From: Prosapia bicincta
Lineage: Eukaryota > Arthropoda > Insecta > Hemiptera > Cercopidae
DNA: 64,000 nucleotides
Assembly: GCA_036971475.1 (NCBI GenBank)
Contig: JBAIZL010000006.1
Coordinates: 95,962,765-96,026,764, forward strand
Direction: 5' to 3'
Below are positions 10,764 to 44,213 of the stretch, one piece after another. Position numbers and translations under genes: made by a program. Position 1 is the stretch's first letter, and every line of letters begins with the position of its first letter. The notes beneath the pieces were generated by a model, which saw only the letters and a program-made list of their open reading frames with translations, ran no database searches and was not told the origin of the DNA.

Positions 10764-12090
10764 CGAGGGCTATTCAGAACGTAAGGAATGTTTTTGAATA
10801 AAAAAAAAAAATAAACATAATAAAAATTTTTTATTATATACATCTGAAAGAGCAACTAAAATACTACTTTTCTACGTAGTCGCCAAACAAATTGAGACAT
10901 TTATCGTAGCGGTGGACTAGCTTTGAAATTCCTTTATCATAGAAATCTGCCGCCTGCGATGTCAGCCACTCAGTGACGCGCGCCTTGAGCGCCGCGTCGT
11001 CGTCAAAGCGCTGTATTGCTCGCCAGGTCTTCATTCTTGGAAACAAGTGAAAATCGCTTGGTGCAAGGTCAGGACTATAGGCTGGATGAGGAAAAACCTC
11101 CCATTTGAATAACTCAGGGAGTTCTTTGGTGTGGTTTGCTGTGTAAGGCCGGGCATTGTCATGCACAAACAAAATTTTTTACATCAATTTCCCTAGACAC
11201 TTGTTTTGAACTGCTCTCCTATGGTTGCGCAAAGTTTCACAGTGCCGCTCACAGTTTATTGTTGCACCACGTTCAAGAAAGTCAATAAGAAGCACACCTT
11301 GCCTGTCCCAAAAAACCGTAGCCATAATCTTCCCTATAATGTTTGCAAACATTTTCTTGGTTTTTTGGGAAAGCTTGTGTGCCCCCACTCCATGGACTGT
11401 AATTTCGTTTCGCAATTAATTAACCCATGTCTCATCACCAGTTACGATGCGATCCAGTAGTGAATCACCATCTCTGTCGTAGGCATCCAGAAATGTCAAA
11501 CTTGCCTCCATTCGCTGACTTTTATGGCGGTCAGTGAGCATTTTCGGCACCCATCTTGCACAAAATTTGTGGTAGCCTAATCTTTGTGTGACAATTTCAA
11601 ACAACAAAGTCCGTGAAACTTGTGGGAAACAAAACAAAAGCTCCGTCATCGTAAATTGGAGGTTTTCGCGAAATTTTTCATCAACTTTAGCAACCAGTTC
11701 ATCAGTCACAATGCTTGGGCGTCCGCTTTTCGCTTCGTCATGAACATCAGTTCAGCCATTTTTAAACTGAATGCACCATTTTCTCACAGAACTTTCATTC
11801 ATTACGTTGTTTCCATAAACTTCACACACTTGGCAATAAATGTCTATCGGTTTTAATTTTTTTGCCAACAAAAACCGTATCACTGACCGCACCTCACAAC
11901 TGGCAGGACTTTCAATCGCAGCGCACATCTTCAGTTGAAATTGTGAAAAAATGGGCAACGCGGAAATGTTCCCATTGTCACTGCTGGACACCGATTGAGT
12001 TGCCGAGTGCGCACGCACAAAAATGTACGAGATCGGCACGCGCCTAGCGGCGTCAGACAGAAACGTTCCTTACTTTCTGAATAGCCCTTG
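10764..12090 (-). mobile_element. Mariner element, full length, DD34D type
   Basis: The element is bounded by TA on both sides (10762-10763 and 12091-12092). It has about 30-bp terminal inverted repeats beginning CGAGGGCTATTCAGAA; the two ends differ at only a few positions. The 1327-bp length is typical of mariner. The transposase is coded on the minus strand and is broken by stops and a frameshifted stretch. The intact ends could still be recognised by a related transposase. Confidence 0.93.
10864..12039 (-). pseudogene. Mariner transposase (defective)
   Basis: The reading frame runs from 12039 to 10864 and recovers nearly the whole transposase: the N-terminal helix-turn-helix region with SSVRKWCIQFKNG, the linker GRPSIVTDELV, the first Asp in TGDETW, the second in HDNARPYTANH, and the third in AYSPDLAPSD. 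The last two are separated by 34 residues, so it is DD34D. Stops interrupt it near 11750 (Arg to stop), 11416 and 11176. A segment near 11335-11400 reads as SMEWGHTSFPKKPRKC only in another frame, so it carries compensating indels. It cannot make active enzyme. Confidence 0.9.
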
Positions 12091-13270
12091 TATTTTGAAA
12101 GAACTTACAAAAAAGTTTTTGAAATCTTGCGTACAAAAATTATTTACTTGATACAAATTAATATAATACTATTCTGTTATAGAATTAATTGAAGTCTCAT
12201 CTAAGCAAAGTATATTTAACATTTTCCCCATACTTCAAGAATTTATTCCCAATACTTGGGAACGCCATATGAAATTTTGGTATTTGTAAAATTTGTAGTT
12301 AAACATGTTGTTCTGAAAAATATTTTATTAGTTGCTGTCAAAATATTCAAGAACATGAGGAAAATAATAAAACTATGTGTATGAGGTTTTCAAAAAAAAA
12401 TATTTCTTTGTTCAGTACATAGTTCTTTTGTTCTTGAAGAATTTTTACATTATTATTATTATTGTAATTAAATGTCATATTTTGATTGTAATATTATTTG
12501 CATCAACTAATTTCACAAATACGAAATTATATTTACAAAATAATTTCCTAGAAAAAACTTATATTTACATATACAGGAGAGGTATTTTTTTAAAAAATAA
12601 GAAACCTTTGTGAACAGCTAGTCTATACATGTAAGAAATTAAAACTTTCACATGGACTTTTAAACCTGAGGAAAATCAAATTATTTTTCATATTAAGTTA
12701 ATTTTTTTTATATTTAAGATATGCAAATTTAAGTTTGTGTTAAAACTTTTATATCCTTCTCATTCCCTGTCTAAGTTGGCCAAAATTCAAAAAGCACTAC
12801 TTTGATGAATAAAAAATTGTATAATTCAAAAAGAACTACTTTAATGAATTAAATATTGTATAATTAAAAGATTTTTTTATAAATCTTTATTGTTAAATTT
12901 ACTTGAGACGGTTTTTTTAGTTTTGATGCTAACATCCAAATTACAATTATTAATCAATAAATTTCATCGTATTTGTACCGATCTTTTCAAAATCAATTTA
13001 AATAATAGCTATAATTCTATCCCATTTTTTTAATACGAACAAGACTTTTATTTCACATTACAGTCATCAAAATAACCGGGACTAAGATAAAATTCTGCTT
13101 ATTCATTGCAATATTTCTTATTACATTATATAATAATATTAATATTTTAGTAAAACTTGATGAACAACTTTATTGGAGGAAGAAACACTTTTAACTTTAT
13201 GAAAACAAGATTTAATTTATGTAAATCTTATAAACAAGAATAATACAAAATATCAAGAGCACAGTGGTAC
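12091..13270. other. AT-rich DNA with no recognised feature
   Basis: No gene, element terminus or RNA could be recognised. Short tandem-like duplications (CAAAAAG[CA]ACTACTTTGATGAAT, two units near 12788 and 12827) are the only structure seen. Confidence 0.5.
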
Positions 13271-13274
13271 AATA

Positions 13275-13535
13275 TATTACAATGAAAATATTAAAAGAAC
13301 CCCAATACCACAAAAATAATCAAAAATAACAAATAAAACAAGTTACTTAAGATTAAACCCTTATGTACATTTCGATGACCATGTCATCATCATCAGAGGG
13401 TCTTATTACAAAATATAATCTAGCACACAAGAAGTTACAAACTAGAATGATCATTCTAGTAAACTTGTTTTATTTGTTATTTTTGATTATTTTTGTGGTA
13501 TTGGGGTTCTTTCAATATTCTCAATGAAACAAGAA
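13275..13535. repeat. Family F foldback repeat
   Basis: Inverted arms at about 13278-13345 and 13458-13530 read AACCCCAATACCACAAAAAT and its complement. The left arm leads into the hammerhead-like motif at 13357-13401. A small palindrome CTAGAATGATCATTCTAG lies in the centre. A related repeat occurs at about 36.7 kb, with distant relatives near 55.8 and 58.6 kb. Confidence 0.75.
13357..13401 (-). ncRNA. Hammerhead ribozyme candidate (family F), intact core
   Basis: On the minus strand: ACCCT (13401-13397), CTGATGA (13396-13390), T, stem II GATGAC-ATG-GTCATC (13388-13374), GAAA (13373-13370), TGTACAT (13369-13363), A (13362), AGGGT (13361-13357). ACCCT/AGGGT gives a 5-bp stem I. ATGTACAT is a perfect palindrome that can serve as a minimal or dimeric stem III. 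All invariant core bases of the hammerhead are present; the cleavage triplet would be AUA. There is one extra base between CUGAUGA and stem II. Type I hammerheads of this kind are known from PLEs and metazoan retrozymes. Activity is inferred, not shown. Confidence 0.65.
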
Positions 13536-14084
13536 TAAGTAGCTTTTTGGTTATTATCAATAAATACATAATATTAAAAGATTTTTACAAAATACTTTTA
13601 AAATATTAATAATATAGAATAACTTTTTAATTTCTCCTTTTATTCCACCAATAAATTAATAAATGAATAAAAATGTATTATAAAAAAGTGTTATATCTTA
13701 AAAATTATAAATATTATATTGAACCCAAATTTGATTTGATTGCAAAACAAAATTAATCTCAAAGTGCAGACCATCCTAAAGAACACTAAAACTAAATTTT
13801 ATTGCTGCTGACGGTTTAAAAATGTATAATTTTTAGAAGGCAACACTAAAACTTAATGAAAACCTCACAAAACCAAATTTTACAAATTGAAGTCACACAA
13901 TGCTTTTAAGGAGATGCTACTAAACTATCACATGCTTATGGAACACAAAACTTCCATGACAAAATTGTAACTTTTCCCATAATGTGTCACTTGGGAGAGG
14001 CTACTAACATGCCAATACTTGCAAGATTAAAAATATCTTAAAATAAGATAATAGTTACAATCTAAAACTAAATAATAGTCCTAA

Positions 14085-14150
14085 TCAACATGTTCTCTAC
14101 TGCAATGTTAACAAAATAACTATTGGTATATACCAACCAGCTGACACATT
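14085..14150. mobile_element. Fragment of the 19.06-kb piggyBac-type MITE family
   Basis: The stretch with ACTGCAATGTTAACAA followed by CCAGCTGACAC matches the left end of the element at 19064-19949 by eye. No terminal TTAA pair is preserved. Confidence 0.4.
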
Positions 14151-15162
14151 GATATTTATCCCCTCATTCGTCAAGTTTTAGTGTAATTCGGACATTTAGT
14201 TTTACTCTTTAGTTTTTCTGCTAAGTTCTTAGACACATATTAATTTTTGTTGTATGATTGCATGTTTTGTGGGTTGTTAGTGTGTTACCTATGTTTGTAA
14301 CATCTCTCTTCAAATTGTATGACTTCAGTGTTGTTAAACGAGGCAATACAGATTTTATAATTTCCATGTGCATTATTTTAGTATAGTTTTTTGAAAACTA
14401 CCATTTTTGTGGTGCCAATACTTTCTTTCTACAATGTTCCTTAAGACTTTTTGTATTGTCTGGTTAAGACTTTTTTGCGATAAAAATAGTCTTTTGAGTT
14501 AAATATAGGTACCAGAAAAAGATATCTCTACAGAAAATGAGTTCTTTACAATAATTTTATATTCAACTTAACAGATTATTAAAGAATAAACATTAGGCCT
14601 TGGTCTAAAACATCTTTAAAAATAAAAACCTTTCCTTTATATTACATTTATTTATACATAAATTTCTAGTGTACATAAGTTATAAAATATGTTTGCTATA
14701 TAACACATAATGTATATTTATGTACAAAATTAGGTACAAGCAATGCAAACTGAATATCATTAGGAATAGTCCTCTTGTTAAATTTAGACAGTTCCCATTA
14801 ACTTTATAATTTATATTGTTTGCATTTAAACATCATTCATATATTAAAATACAATTTCTTATAGACTTTGGAATAAATTCTTATAATATATTTCTTTCCA
14901 ATAGAAATTTAATTATCTTTCTTAGTTTTATCTTAAAATAATTACACTTACTTTTAGACATTGAAAATATGACCCATCCCTAGATGTGTAGAATAAAAAC
15001 ATTTCATTTTCATCAAACAAATGATTAGATATATAAGTAATACCAGGTTATCCACACATTACTTTTGTTAATAAAATGTCAAGACCATATAGCAAAGTTT
15101 GTTAGATCACAAAGCAAAGCTTTGCCATGCTATTATTAAATTATTAAAATATAAGTACTCAC

Positions 15163-35915
<20,753 letters not shown>

Positions 35916-36112
35916 GGCTGTAAGAAGTTCAAACATCGTTGTTAACATTGCTATCCTTAAATAGAATTCTTTAGGAATAAGTCAAATGCAGACAGCAAGC
36001 TTAAGCACTCGAGTCAGCTGCATCATTTTAGTTAATAATATTTAAAAAGAAGAATACGAGTACTTTACTCGGATTACCATAAACAACCTGCTTCTTAACA
36101 ATCAAACTCTAC

Positions 36113-36290
36113 CTGCTGAATTTAATACAGAAATTGCCATCACTATCGATGACATGCAATCCATAAAACCGCTTTTTGGTAGTAATAACCAGTTCGAAGT
36201 CGTGCTGCTGTAGTTGTAATAAACAATAATAATCTGCTGAACTCGTCAATGTCCGATCTTCAATATTTGAACAGGTTAATTGTACATAAA
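36113..36290 (-). other. Syp: Possible alternative Syp first exon
   Basis: A segment richer in GC than its surroundings ends in the donor CAGCAG|GTAGAG at 36113, only 195 nt upstream of the start-codon exon's acceptor. It could be an alternative 5' untranslated exon with its own promoter. A (TA)n/(CA)n microsatellite lies just upstream, at 36340-36411. This rests on composition and one donor only. Confidence 0.3.
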
Positions 36291-36334
36291 TGTATAAATA
36301 CATGTAGAACTTCCTACTTAATTTTGTCCACCCC

Positions 36335-36339
<5 letters not shown>

Positions 36340-36412
<73 letters not shown>
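36340..36412. repeat. (TA)n(CA)n microsatellite
   Basis: About 48 bp of TA followed by about 23 bp of CA. ORFs of Ile-Tyr repeats here are artefacts. Confidence 0.95.
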
Positions 36413-36699
36413 CACTATGCGCATAATAAACGTTTATTCAAGTTCAAAAATAATGTTTTGCAATTTTTTTTTTACTTACCTTTAAAAAATGTTCACTTGA
36501 AATTTATTTATATCACCAAATGAACAAACTACTAACATTTATTAAACACGAATAAAGAAAGTTTTAAAAAAATTTCTTTCTGTAGAAAAAGGATAAGAAG
36601 AAGATTGTGTGATTCTAGTTAATTACATACAAGACTTCATTAAAAGTATAGACAAAATCACAAAAATAGCTAATATTGTAAGTTATCTACTAATAAAAA

Positions 36700-36895
36700 A
36701 TCCACATCTACATTTCCATGACCATGTCATCATCGGAGGTCTTATTACAATCTAGAATACAATAATTTACAGACTATACCTCTGTCACAGGTCAGTCTAG
36801 TTTGCAAATTATTGCATTCTAGATTATAATTTTGTAATCTGACCTCTGAAGATGACATGGTCATGGAAATGTACATAACGCACCTTAGGTAACTA
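36700..36895. repeat. Family F foldback with degenerate hammerhead-like motifs
   Basis: Two inverted arms carry ATGACATGGTCATGGAAATG. The right arm (36841-36880, plus) has CTGAAGA, the GAC-ATG-GTC hairpin, GAAA and the palindrome ATGTACAT followed by A. The stem II register is disturbed. In the left arm the core is CCGATGA. Both look like decayed relatives of 13357-13401. Confidence 0.6.
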
Positions 36896-37044
36896 GCAAT
36901 GTAGTTATTTTTTCATTATGTTTATGGTTTTGGGATTTTTGTTTATATTTTTACTGTAATATATTGTTCCTCTAGATATTGTATACTGCAAGACTAAGTA
37001 AAAATTTTTAAAGTTTCTTGATGTAATCATCTTGAATTCACTGA

Positions 37045-37165
37045 TTAAACTAATTTTACACTACTTAACCAAGTGAATACGTAATTGCTTACTTGCTGAC
37101 GCGTTTTGAAACGCGTCAGCAAGTAAGCAATTACGTATTCACTTAGTTAAGTAGTGTAAAATTAG
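37045..37165. repeat. Family G palindrome
   Basis: A perfect inverted repeat of about 55-bp arms centres on GACGCGTTTTGAAACGCGTC. A diverged copy lies at 58285-58450. Tails carry TTGAATTCACTGATTAAACT or its complement. Function is unknown. Confidence 0.75.
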
Positions 37166-39127
37166 TAGAAAAATTGTTAAATGTTTGTAAAAAAACAAAA
37201 CCGAATATAGATTTTTTTAAATAGGTTATTTTTTTAATACTGCTCTTTACATAAATTTCTAATTGATTCACGTACGAATTATAGTTAATAAAAGAACATT
37301 CCCATGTATAAATGATTGGATTAGAATAGGTATTTTAATGTCTATTAACCCATAGCTGTATAAAAGAAATTTTTAGTTTTAATTTTACTTTTTATTAAAC
37401 TATCTAAAATTTTGTTCTTTTTAGAAACAGTAAAGGATTTATAAATTCTAGTTATGTATAAAATGTTTTTAGTTTTTCAAAAACAAATGACCTAAGATAA
37501 TTGTTTCTTTTAGTTGAACTTTTATATAAACACTTCTGAATTTTATCCTATTCTACTTTTGTACCGGGAAGCTTAATTTTGTAGACATTTTACTATTATC
37601 TACATGATATTAATAATAATTTGTATTATTAAAACAGTGGCTATTAAATGGAAAAACAGTTAAACCATAAGTTCTGAATTTATTACAGATATTTCATTGA
37701 CAATAGCCTGAAAAGAATGTTCTTGATCTTTTTCTCTTAATGAAAATTTAAATACATTATTTACATGAAATTTTAGTTCATATTTAGATTTTTTATAAAT
37801 ACAGATAGCAAAATTTTAAATTCTCAGGAGAGGCGAAATTACTGCAATGACAGGCTGCTGGTATTATTGAATCATTTAAGATTCATATTTATGGAAGGAA
37901 AACATCATTTAGCTTACCGGTTTTCAATCATAAATTTCAGAGAAATGCAAACATCAAATACAATCAACCTAAATCAATAAAAGGTAAGAACACGTGCAAA
38001 ATGATGCCATCTAAAATTGTAATACTCCAATATAAAATTTGAATGCAAATTTTTCTTATAGCAATGACTACAATCATGCAAATAGAATAAAAAAAGGAAA
38101 CACACTAAACATTTAATGGAATAAAAATACAACACAAAGCAAGCAAGACATACTGAAATGGTCAACTGGCCAAATTCCTCAACAGCTGTTGAACCTAGAG
38201 TTTTTGTAATTGGTTAATATGGCAATGATTTTAAAGAATTTGATTTATTTTCAAATGAATAAAACAAATCCACAAATGCTGGATTAAATTGCCGTTTATA
38301 AACTTCATATTTGTAACAAAGTAATATGCAAGGCATTTTTTTCGTATTAAACAAATTAAATTGTTCTCAACACTTGCTTGGTTCTAATCATTTTGTTCAT
38401 GGTTCTGATTTTTTGTTATTAATCTTTTTATAACTTGTCTTTTCAAATAAGACTGTTAATTTTATATCTTAAATGAAGTCAGTTTAAAAAAGTTTAATAT
38501 TTATCATCCTTTTATTAAAACATTTGACATTTTTTAAAGCAACTAAATGTTATTCTTTTAACATTATTAAAAACTAAAAATACATTAGGGTCCCACTAAT
38601 TCAACCATACTTATCCTAACATGGTTTTAAAAAAAACTTATATGCAATTAAAAATTAACATATACAAATTAATTTAGTGAGTAGTAAGTAAAAAAAATAA
38701 TTTAAGAGAGGTTTGACCACCTGCTGGCGTTGGTGGGAAAGCATATAGACACATATTCCAGGAAATGTATCACTTCCTACAAACTTTTTCAGTCTTGCTG
38801 TCTCCCTGATATCAGAGTAGATTCAAGCTCTTTATTTTGATCATGTCTATAATTAAACATATTTCTTTATATCAATCCAAGTAGGGTATCAAACAGGATG
38901 TCTCAATTCTAAGGGATAAAACCTAGTACAAGTAAAAATAGAAACATAACTACTCAAACTGCCTTAACTCAAGCATATAATACAGGGATTATTAATCTTA
39001 GAAAGATTCAGATGTTTGTAAATCCAGATCCACTAAGAAGTCGCTCTTGATTAAATTAATAAATCTTTATACCTTTGGTAAGACTAATCTTTATCAGTAT
39101 TGGTCTGTTCAGTCCAAATACAATATA

Positions 39128-40417
39128 CGAGGTCTGTTCAAAAAATACGCGGACTGTTTAAATTTCACGCCTCAAGTTAATTTCAGGAGAATCCGCTTGG
39201 TGTCGCTAGGTTCGTATAAATCAGCTGATTGAAACGTGGTATTTCAGTAGAAGATATCTTCATTTGTTGATGAGTTACACGCAGTTTAGTAAAGAGTGTT
39301 TTTTTTCGTTTGTCGGATTGTAAAATGGACAGCCTGAAGGAGCAACGAACTGCTATGAAATTTTGTGTTAAACTAGGGAAATCTGCAACAGAAACATTTG
39401 CCATGCTTAATCCGGCCTAAGGCGATGTTGCCATGAAGCGTACTGCATTTTTTAAATGGCATGAACGTTTCAAGGGTGGATGACAGTCGATTGATGATGA
39501 TGAACGTCCTGGATGTCCTTCAACGACAACTGACGACCCAAACGTTGACAAAATTAACACCCTGGTGCACGAAAATCGACGTCTGACCATTAGGGAGCTT
39601 TCCGAAGAGTGTGGGATATCAGTTGGATCTTGTTACGAGATTTTGACCGAAAAATTGAAGATGCACCACGCCTGATGACCGAAAAGCCAATCGCATCCGG
39701 GTTTGTCGGGAACTGCTTGATCGTTCAAATGAAGATGAGAACTTTTTGTCAATAATTATAACCGGTGATGAATCATGGGTGTATGGTTACGACATTGAAA
39801 CGAAGGTCCAATCATCCCAATGGGTGAGTCAAAAGTCCCGAAGACCCAAAAAAGCTCACCAAGGTCGGTCGAATGTCAAGGTGATGCTGACAGTTTTTTT
39901 TTATGCTGAGGGTGTTGTTCACTACGAGTACCTCCCTGAAGGCTCTACAGCCAACCAGATTACCTATATTGAAGTACTGAAACGTCTGAGGAACGCCGTC
40001 CGACGCAAAAGGCCAGAACTGTGGAGATGTGATAACTGGTTTTTCCATCACAACAACGCTCCAGCTCACCCAGCACTCAGAACTCATGAGTTTTTGGCCA
40101 AACACTCGATCACTGTTCTTTCCCACCCCCTTCTACTCTCCTGACCTTGCTCCTTGTGACTTTTTCTTATTCCCAAAACTCAAAAAACCCATCAAAGGAA
40201 GAAGATTTGAAACGATTTCGGAGATTAAGGCAACGAAGGAGTTGAAAGCCATAACAAAAGAAGCGTACCAGGACTGTTTTAACAAGTGGAAACACTGTTG
40301 GGATAAGTGTGTGCGTTGGGGAGGAGAGTACTTTGAAGGAGACCCAGACGTGTTAACTTCTAAATAAAGTACATTTTTTTTATGACCTCAGTCCACGTAT
40401 TTTTTTAACAGACCTTG
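39128..40417 (+). mobile_element. Mariner element, full length, second type
   Basis: TA flanks both ends (39126-39127 and 40418-40419). About 28-bp terminal inverted repeats begin CGAGGTCTGTTCAAAAAATA. At 1290 bp it has the length of a mariner. The termini and transposase differ from the copy at 10.8-12.1 kb, so they belong to different mariner lineages. Confidence 0.93.
39325..40367 (+). pseudogene. Mariner transposase (defective)
   Basis: It starts MDSLKEQRTAMKFCVKLGKS and ends near CVRWGGEYFEGDPDVL. The first catalytic Asp is in ITGDESW. The second is mutated (HHNNAPAH instead of HHDNAPAH) and the third is in YSPDLAPCD. Stops lie near 39418, 39481 and 39674, and a one-base insertion at about 40128 shifts the frame just before FYSPDLAPCD. 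Correcting for it gives the 34-residue spacing. It is dead both by frame and by active site. Confidence 0.92.
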
Positions 40418-40439
40418 TATTGATCTGCGAAATTTAGAG

Positions 40440-41350
40440 ATGAAGTGCTTATTTTAGGCCAGGCCTTGACTGATGTTTGGATTCATGTTTAATAATATAG
40501 CTTACTAACTGCAAATATAAATGTACTTTAAAAAATGTATTTTCTCAGAATGAAATTTAGTTTTTGAGTTATAAATTGTATTTCTAGCAGAAATTGTATA
40601 CGCTGTAGTCACATTTATAGTTTTTTATAGTTACAAAATCACCAACTTCAATATTCTTTTCCTATTTTTTTTTAAATTACTAAAGTATTTTCTCTTCCTA
40701 TTATCAAGATATTTTATAGCATAAATGAAGTCTGATATTTTTCAAACATTTTCGTACAAAAACATACCGATATTATTTTTCCAAGCATATTTATAAAACT
40801 TTTTGTAAATGTGTACAACTTTGGCAATTTTCTACAAGCGTATCTATTATATTTTAAAATTTAACAGAAGGTGAATGTTTATATAGCATTATATTTATAT
40901 ATTATATAGCATAATTTATTTAGAGGGGTTAAAATATATGTAAATTAAATCAAATAAAAATTAAGCTCTTTAATAAGAAAAAAAACCTAATTACAAAATT
41001 ATATTAAATTTTTATAACATGACTTCTGTTAATAATACATTGTAAAATTTAATTTAAGATATATTCTTCAAGCTAAAAAAAATAGTAACAGCATTTCTAT
41101 AAATTAAATTTTTAGAGTGGCCAATCAAATCCACTTATTTTCCTGTACTAAAACTTCCCATTTTTTATTCTTGAACATCCATAATACACCGGCTCACAAT
41201 GTAAGGTGTAACTATATAACTATAGTTACAATGTAAGATGTAACTAGTTTCCTTTTCTGAAACTATATAAATCTTGGAAAGGATGGCGGTTAGAAATTGC
41301 AAATTATATTTACCATGGATTTGGTTGTTAGGGATAACCTTTTTCTATTA
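40440..41350. other. AT-rich DNA with no recognised feature
   Basis: No gene or element terminus recognised, apart from a small local palindrome near 41205-41240 built on ACTATATAACTATAGTTAC. Confidence 0.45.
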
Positions 41351-41382
41351 TTAAACTCGGACAAACCATACTATATAAAATT

Positions 41383-41815
41383 TTAGGATTCCGATTCTCT
41401 ATTCCAGGAATCGTTGATTTTAATGGTATCGAGCAATTGTCGATACTCAATTTTCCATTCAATTAAGTACCGATTCCGATTCTTGTTTTTGTAACTCTTG
41501 AACATTCGTGTGTAGTGTAATTTATTGCAAAAATAATTAATTAGCAAATATTTATAATAACAAGGACGATCAAAAGTATTTCTGCTTCGTTTGTTGCTTT
41601 TATCTGATATGTTTGTTATGCTTTCAGAAATTCCTGCTTATAAATCAAAGATGAACGTTTTGTGAAGCCTATTACATTAAAATGAAACATTCAATAGGCT
41701 CCTCCATATGACCGAGATATTAATTAAAATATTAATAGAGAATATCAGGTAGGCCTATATAAATTTAAAAACTCAAGAATCGACTAGAGAATTGATAACG
41801 AAACCCATTCAGAAT
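41383..41815. mobile_element. Decayed second copy of the hAT-type MITE
   Basis: It matches 150-870 of the window: GATTCCGATTCTC, then CCAGGAATCG and GTGTAGTGTAATTTATTGC, and the later AGCCTATTACATTAAAA. It lacks the pogo insertion and its terminal repeats have eroded. Confidence 0.6.
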
Positions 41816-42179
41816 AATACTTGATGAAATTTTGATCAACGTTTTTTGAATTGCACAGGTTATTAAAAAGTCTATTTTAGTTGTTGCAAAATTTGTATCT
41901 ATTTCAAAACTGACACAAAATACAGTGTGTAAAAATAACCTCACTGTTGTTTATAAACATAATACTGTACCAAATATTATGGTGACACACAAGAGACGGG
42001 CAGTTTTGAACTCCCTAATCCTATGTAGTTGAAATATTTCTCCCCATTAGAAACCATTACATTAGACATGGAGCATTAGTACTTCCAACTTGTTTCTATA
42101 TGAATTTCATTAAAATTGGAATTACAGCTACACAATTTTTTTATTTGCAATTTAATGTCAGTAGACATGAAGATGTTCC

Positions 42180-42930
42180 CAGTTGTAACCCTAAACTTAA
42201 ATGAGTGAAACACTTTTGATCAACAGAAAACATAATGGATATGCATCCATACCCGAAACGCAGTGTAACTATACCAGAAAATGTGGGAATGGGGAGGAAA
42301 TCAATAATCAGAATCACAGAACAGTCAGGTAGACATCAAGCTATTGACCTTAGAATCAATCGTGGATCGGTACAATGATTTTACATAAAGAACTAAAATT
42401 CCATCTAACGAAAATGCTCACTAAACAACAATTGAAGGCAAATGATTTTCATATACTTGCAGACTTTGCTTTCAAAATACAAGTGATTTTAAAATTTAAT
42501 GTAAATGTTATGTTAATGATGAGCGATGGAGTTAATTTTCATTTAAACTGGGCAGTTAATTAACAAAATGAATGAGCTGCAATTCCTTCTAACCTATTTC
42601 ACCAGCATTCTCTTCACGCTTCAAGTCAGTCTGGCAGCTTTTTGGAATTATTAGGCTTATTCTTTAAAGAAAATGTTGCTAGTCACTGTGAATTCGATTC
42701 AATACATTTCCATGCTTAAAATGTTTTTGGAACCGCAATCTTGAAAAGACGTAGAATTTTGTTTGAAAGATGTTTCTCAATTTCCCAGATCTCCTGACTT
42801 ATCAGTGTGTGACCTATTTCTGTGGGAGTACCTGAAGGACCGTATCTATACCCACAAACCCCGTAATATGAACGAGTTAGAAAAAACACTCATTCAAGAA
42901 ATTGTTGCCATCCGTGTATAATAAATTATA
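42180..42930 (+). pseudogene. Tc1/IS630-superfamily transposase, heavily decayed
   Basis: Fragments in several frames read VGMGRKSIIRITEQSGRHQA (DNA-binding part), KMLTKQQLKANDFHILADFA, MSDGVNFHLNWAVN (first acidic motif, SDEAHFHLNG-like) and RSPDLSVCDLFLWEYLKDRI (last catalytic region). These resemble a Tc1/mariner-related transposase common in insects. Many stops and frameshifts are present and no termini could be defined. Confidence 0.7.
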
Positions 42931-43754
42931 CATATATTAATTTGGAAATTTGCTGAATATGCTACAATTAAAAACCATCCATCTCCTGTCCATCACTCGG
43001 TATAACCAATCTGATAAGTAACACAACATAGAATAGATAATATGGACAACAAAATCTAGTTACTAAATATTTGGTTATAAATAAATTAAAGCGTGACTTG
43101 CTGCACCTAACTGTATCACCTAAACAGAACATCAATTCCATTTGTTTACTATAAAGAAAGACTATATATACTGGAACATCATCTTAATAAACATGGTTTA
43201 CTTTACAGACATTTTTTTAGTGAAACTGTAAATGACATGTTTATTCTTTAGAACAGGGAGGCCTGAATGGAAATTTGTGGTGGTATATAAGTTCAGAATT
43301 ATTGTCAAGCACTCTATACTATTGCAACCTAGGAAGGTGATTGTTATTGAAATGTACACAAGAGTGTAATTAAAATAATGTTTTAATTTGCATTTTGTTA
43401 GATTTGAGTTATTTTTAATAGATTCCATTGCCTAGTTTGAATAACAATATTTAATGCGATTTAACTACTATTATTGGTTTGTGATAGTAATAATAACTTT
43501 ATTCTTGTTCACTACATTGTTTAATAACGAATAACTAATTGTCTTTATAACACACCTCCCATTTTTTTCTTTTTGTCACTTAAAAATATAATTTGAAAAG
43601 AGAAAACATTAATAAGAAGGTCTGTTGCCATAGTCTTTAACGTTTTCTTAAATATTGGACTATAAACATAACCTCACTTGGAAAACCAAAGATTTGTATA
43701 TTCTGTATCAATAAACAAATTTTAAAGATTACCCATTATGTAGTACCACATTAC

Positions 43755-44213
43755 AGTAGAACGGTAAGACATTGTTAGCTCGGATCTCCGGTTAACCCAG
43801 AATGATTTTGAATTACGATAAATAAGAAATACAAATAAAATAAGTATAGTACATGCATAAAAATTCTAACAACAATAAAAACATCGAAGACCTACAGATA
43901 AACAAAATAATGGGTGTAATGTTTTGTGTGTCTTGTGCTGAAAAGACCAGAGACCCTCACATCACAAAAACGGCTCACAAAATTAACCAAACCAAAACTG
44001 ACAGATCTGTTTCGCGAGAATAAATTACAATAGAGTCCAACTGTATGTACAGTGAAATGTGCAAGTTTATATACTGAGCATAATACTCTTTGTATGAAAA
44101 ATATAAAAGAGTTTTTCATAAGTCCGTTATTTAATTTTTTCTTTCTGTACGGCTAACCCGGATTGGCCATGGTCCCAGTTATTCCAGTTTATCATGCTTC
44201 TTCTGTACCATAA
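43755..44213. mobile_element. Degenerate pogo/Tigger-like element
   Basis: The left end TACAGTAGAACGGTAAG, followed by CGGATCTCCGGTTAACCC, and the right end with GGCTAACCCGGATTGG and CTTCTGTACC are roughly inverted. There is no transposase. The boundaries are approximate. Confidence 0.45.

Noticed and set aside
37045..37165. Family G palindrome as a hammerhead (GAAACGCGUC with a 10-bp stem I)
   Set aside because: The stem III-like ACGCGU and C17 are present, but the palindrome junction replaces CUGANGA and stem II; the second copy does not restore them.
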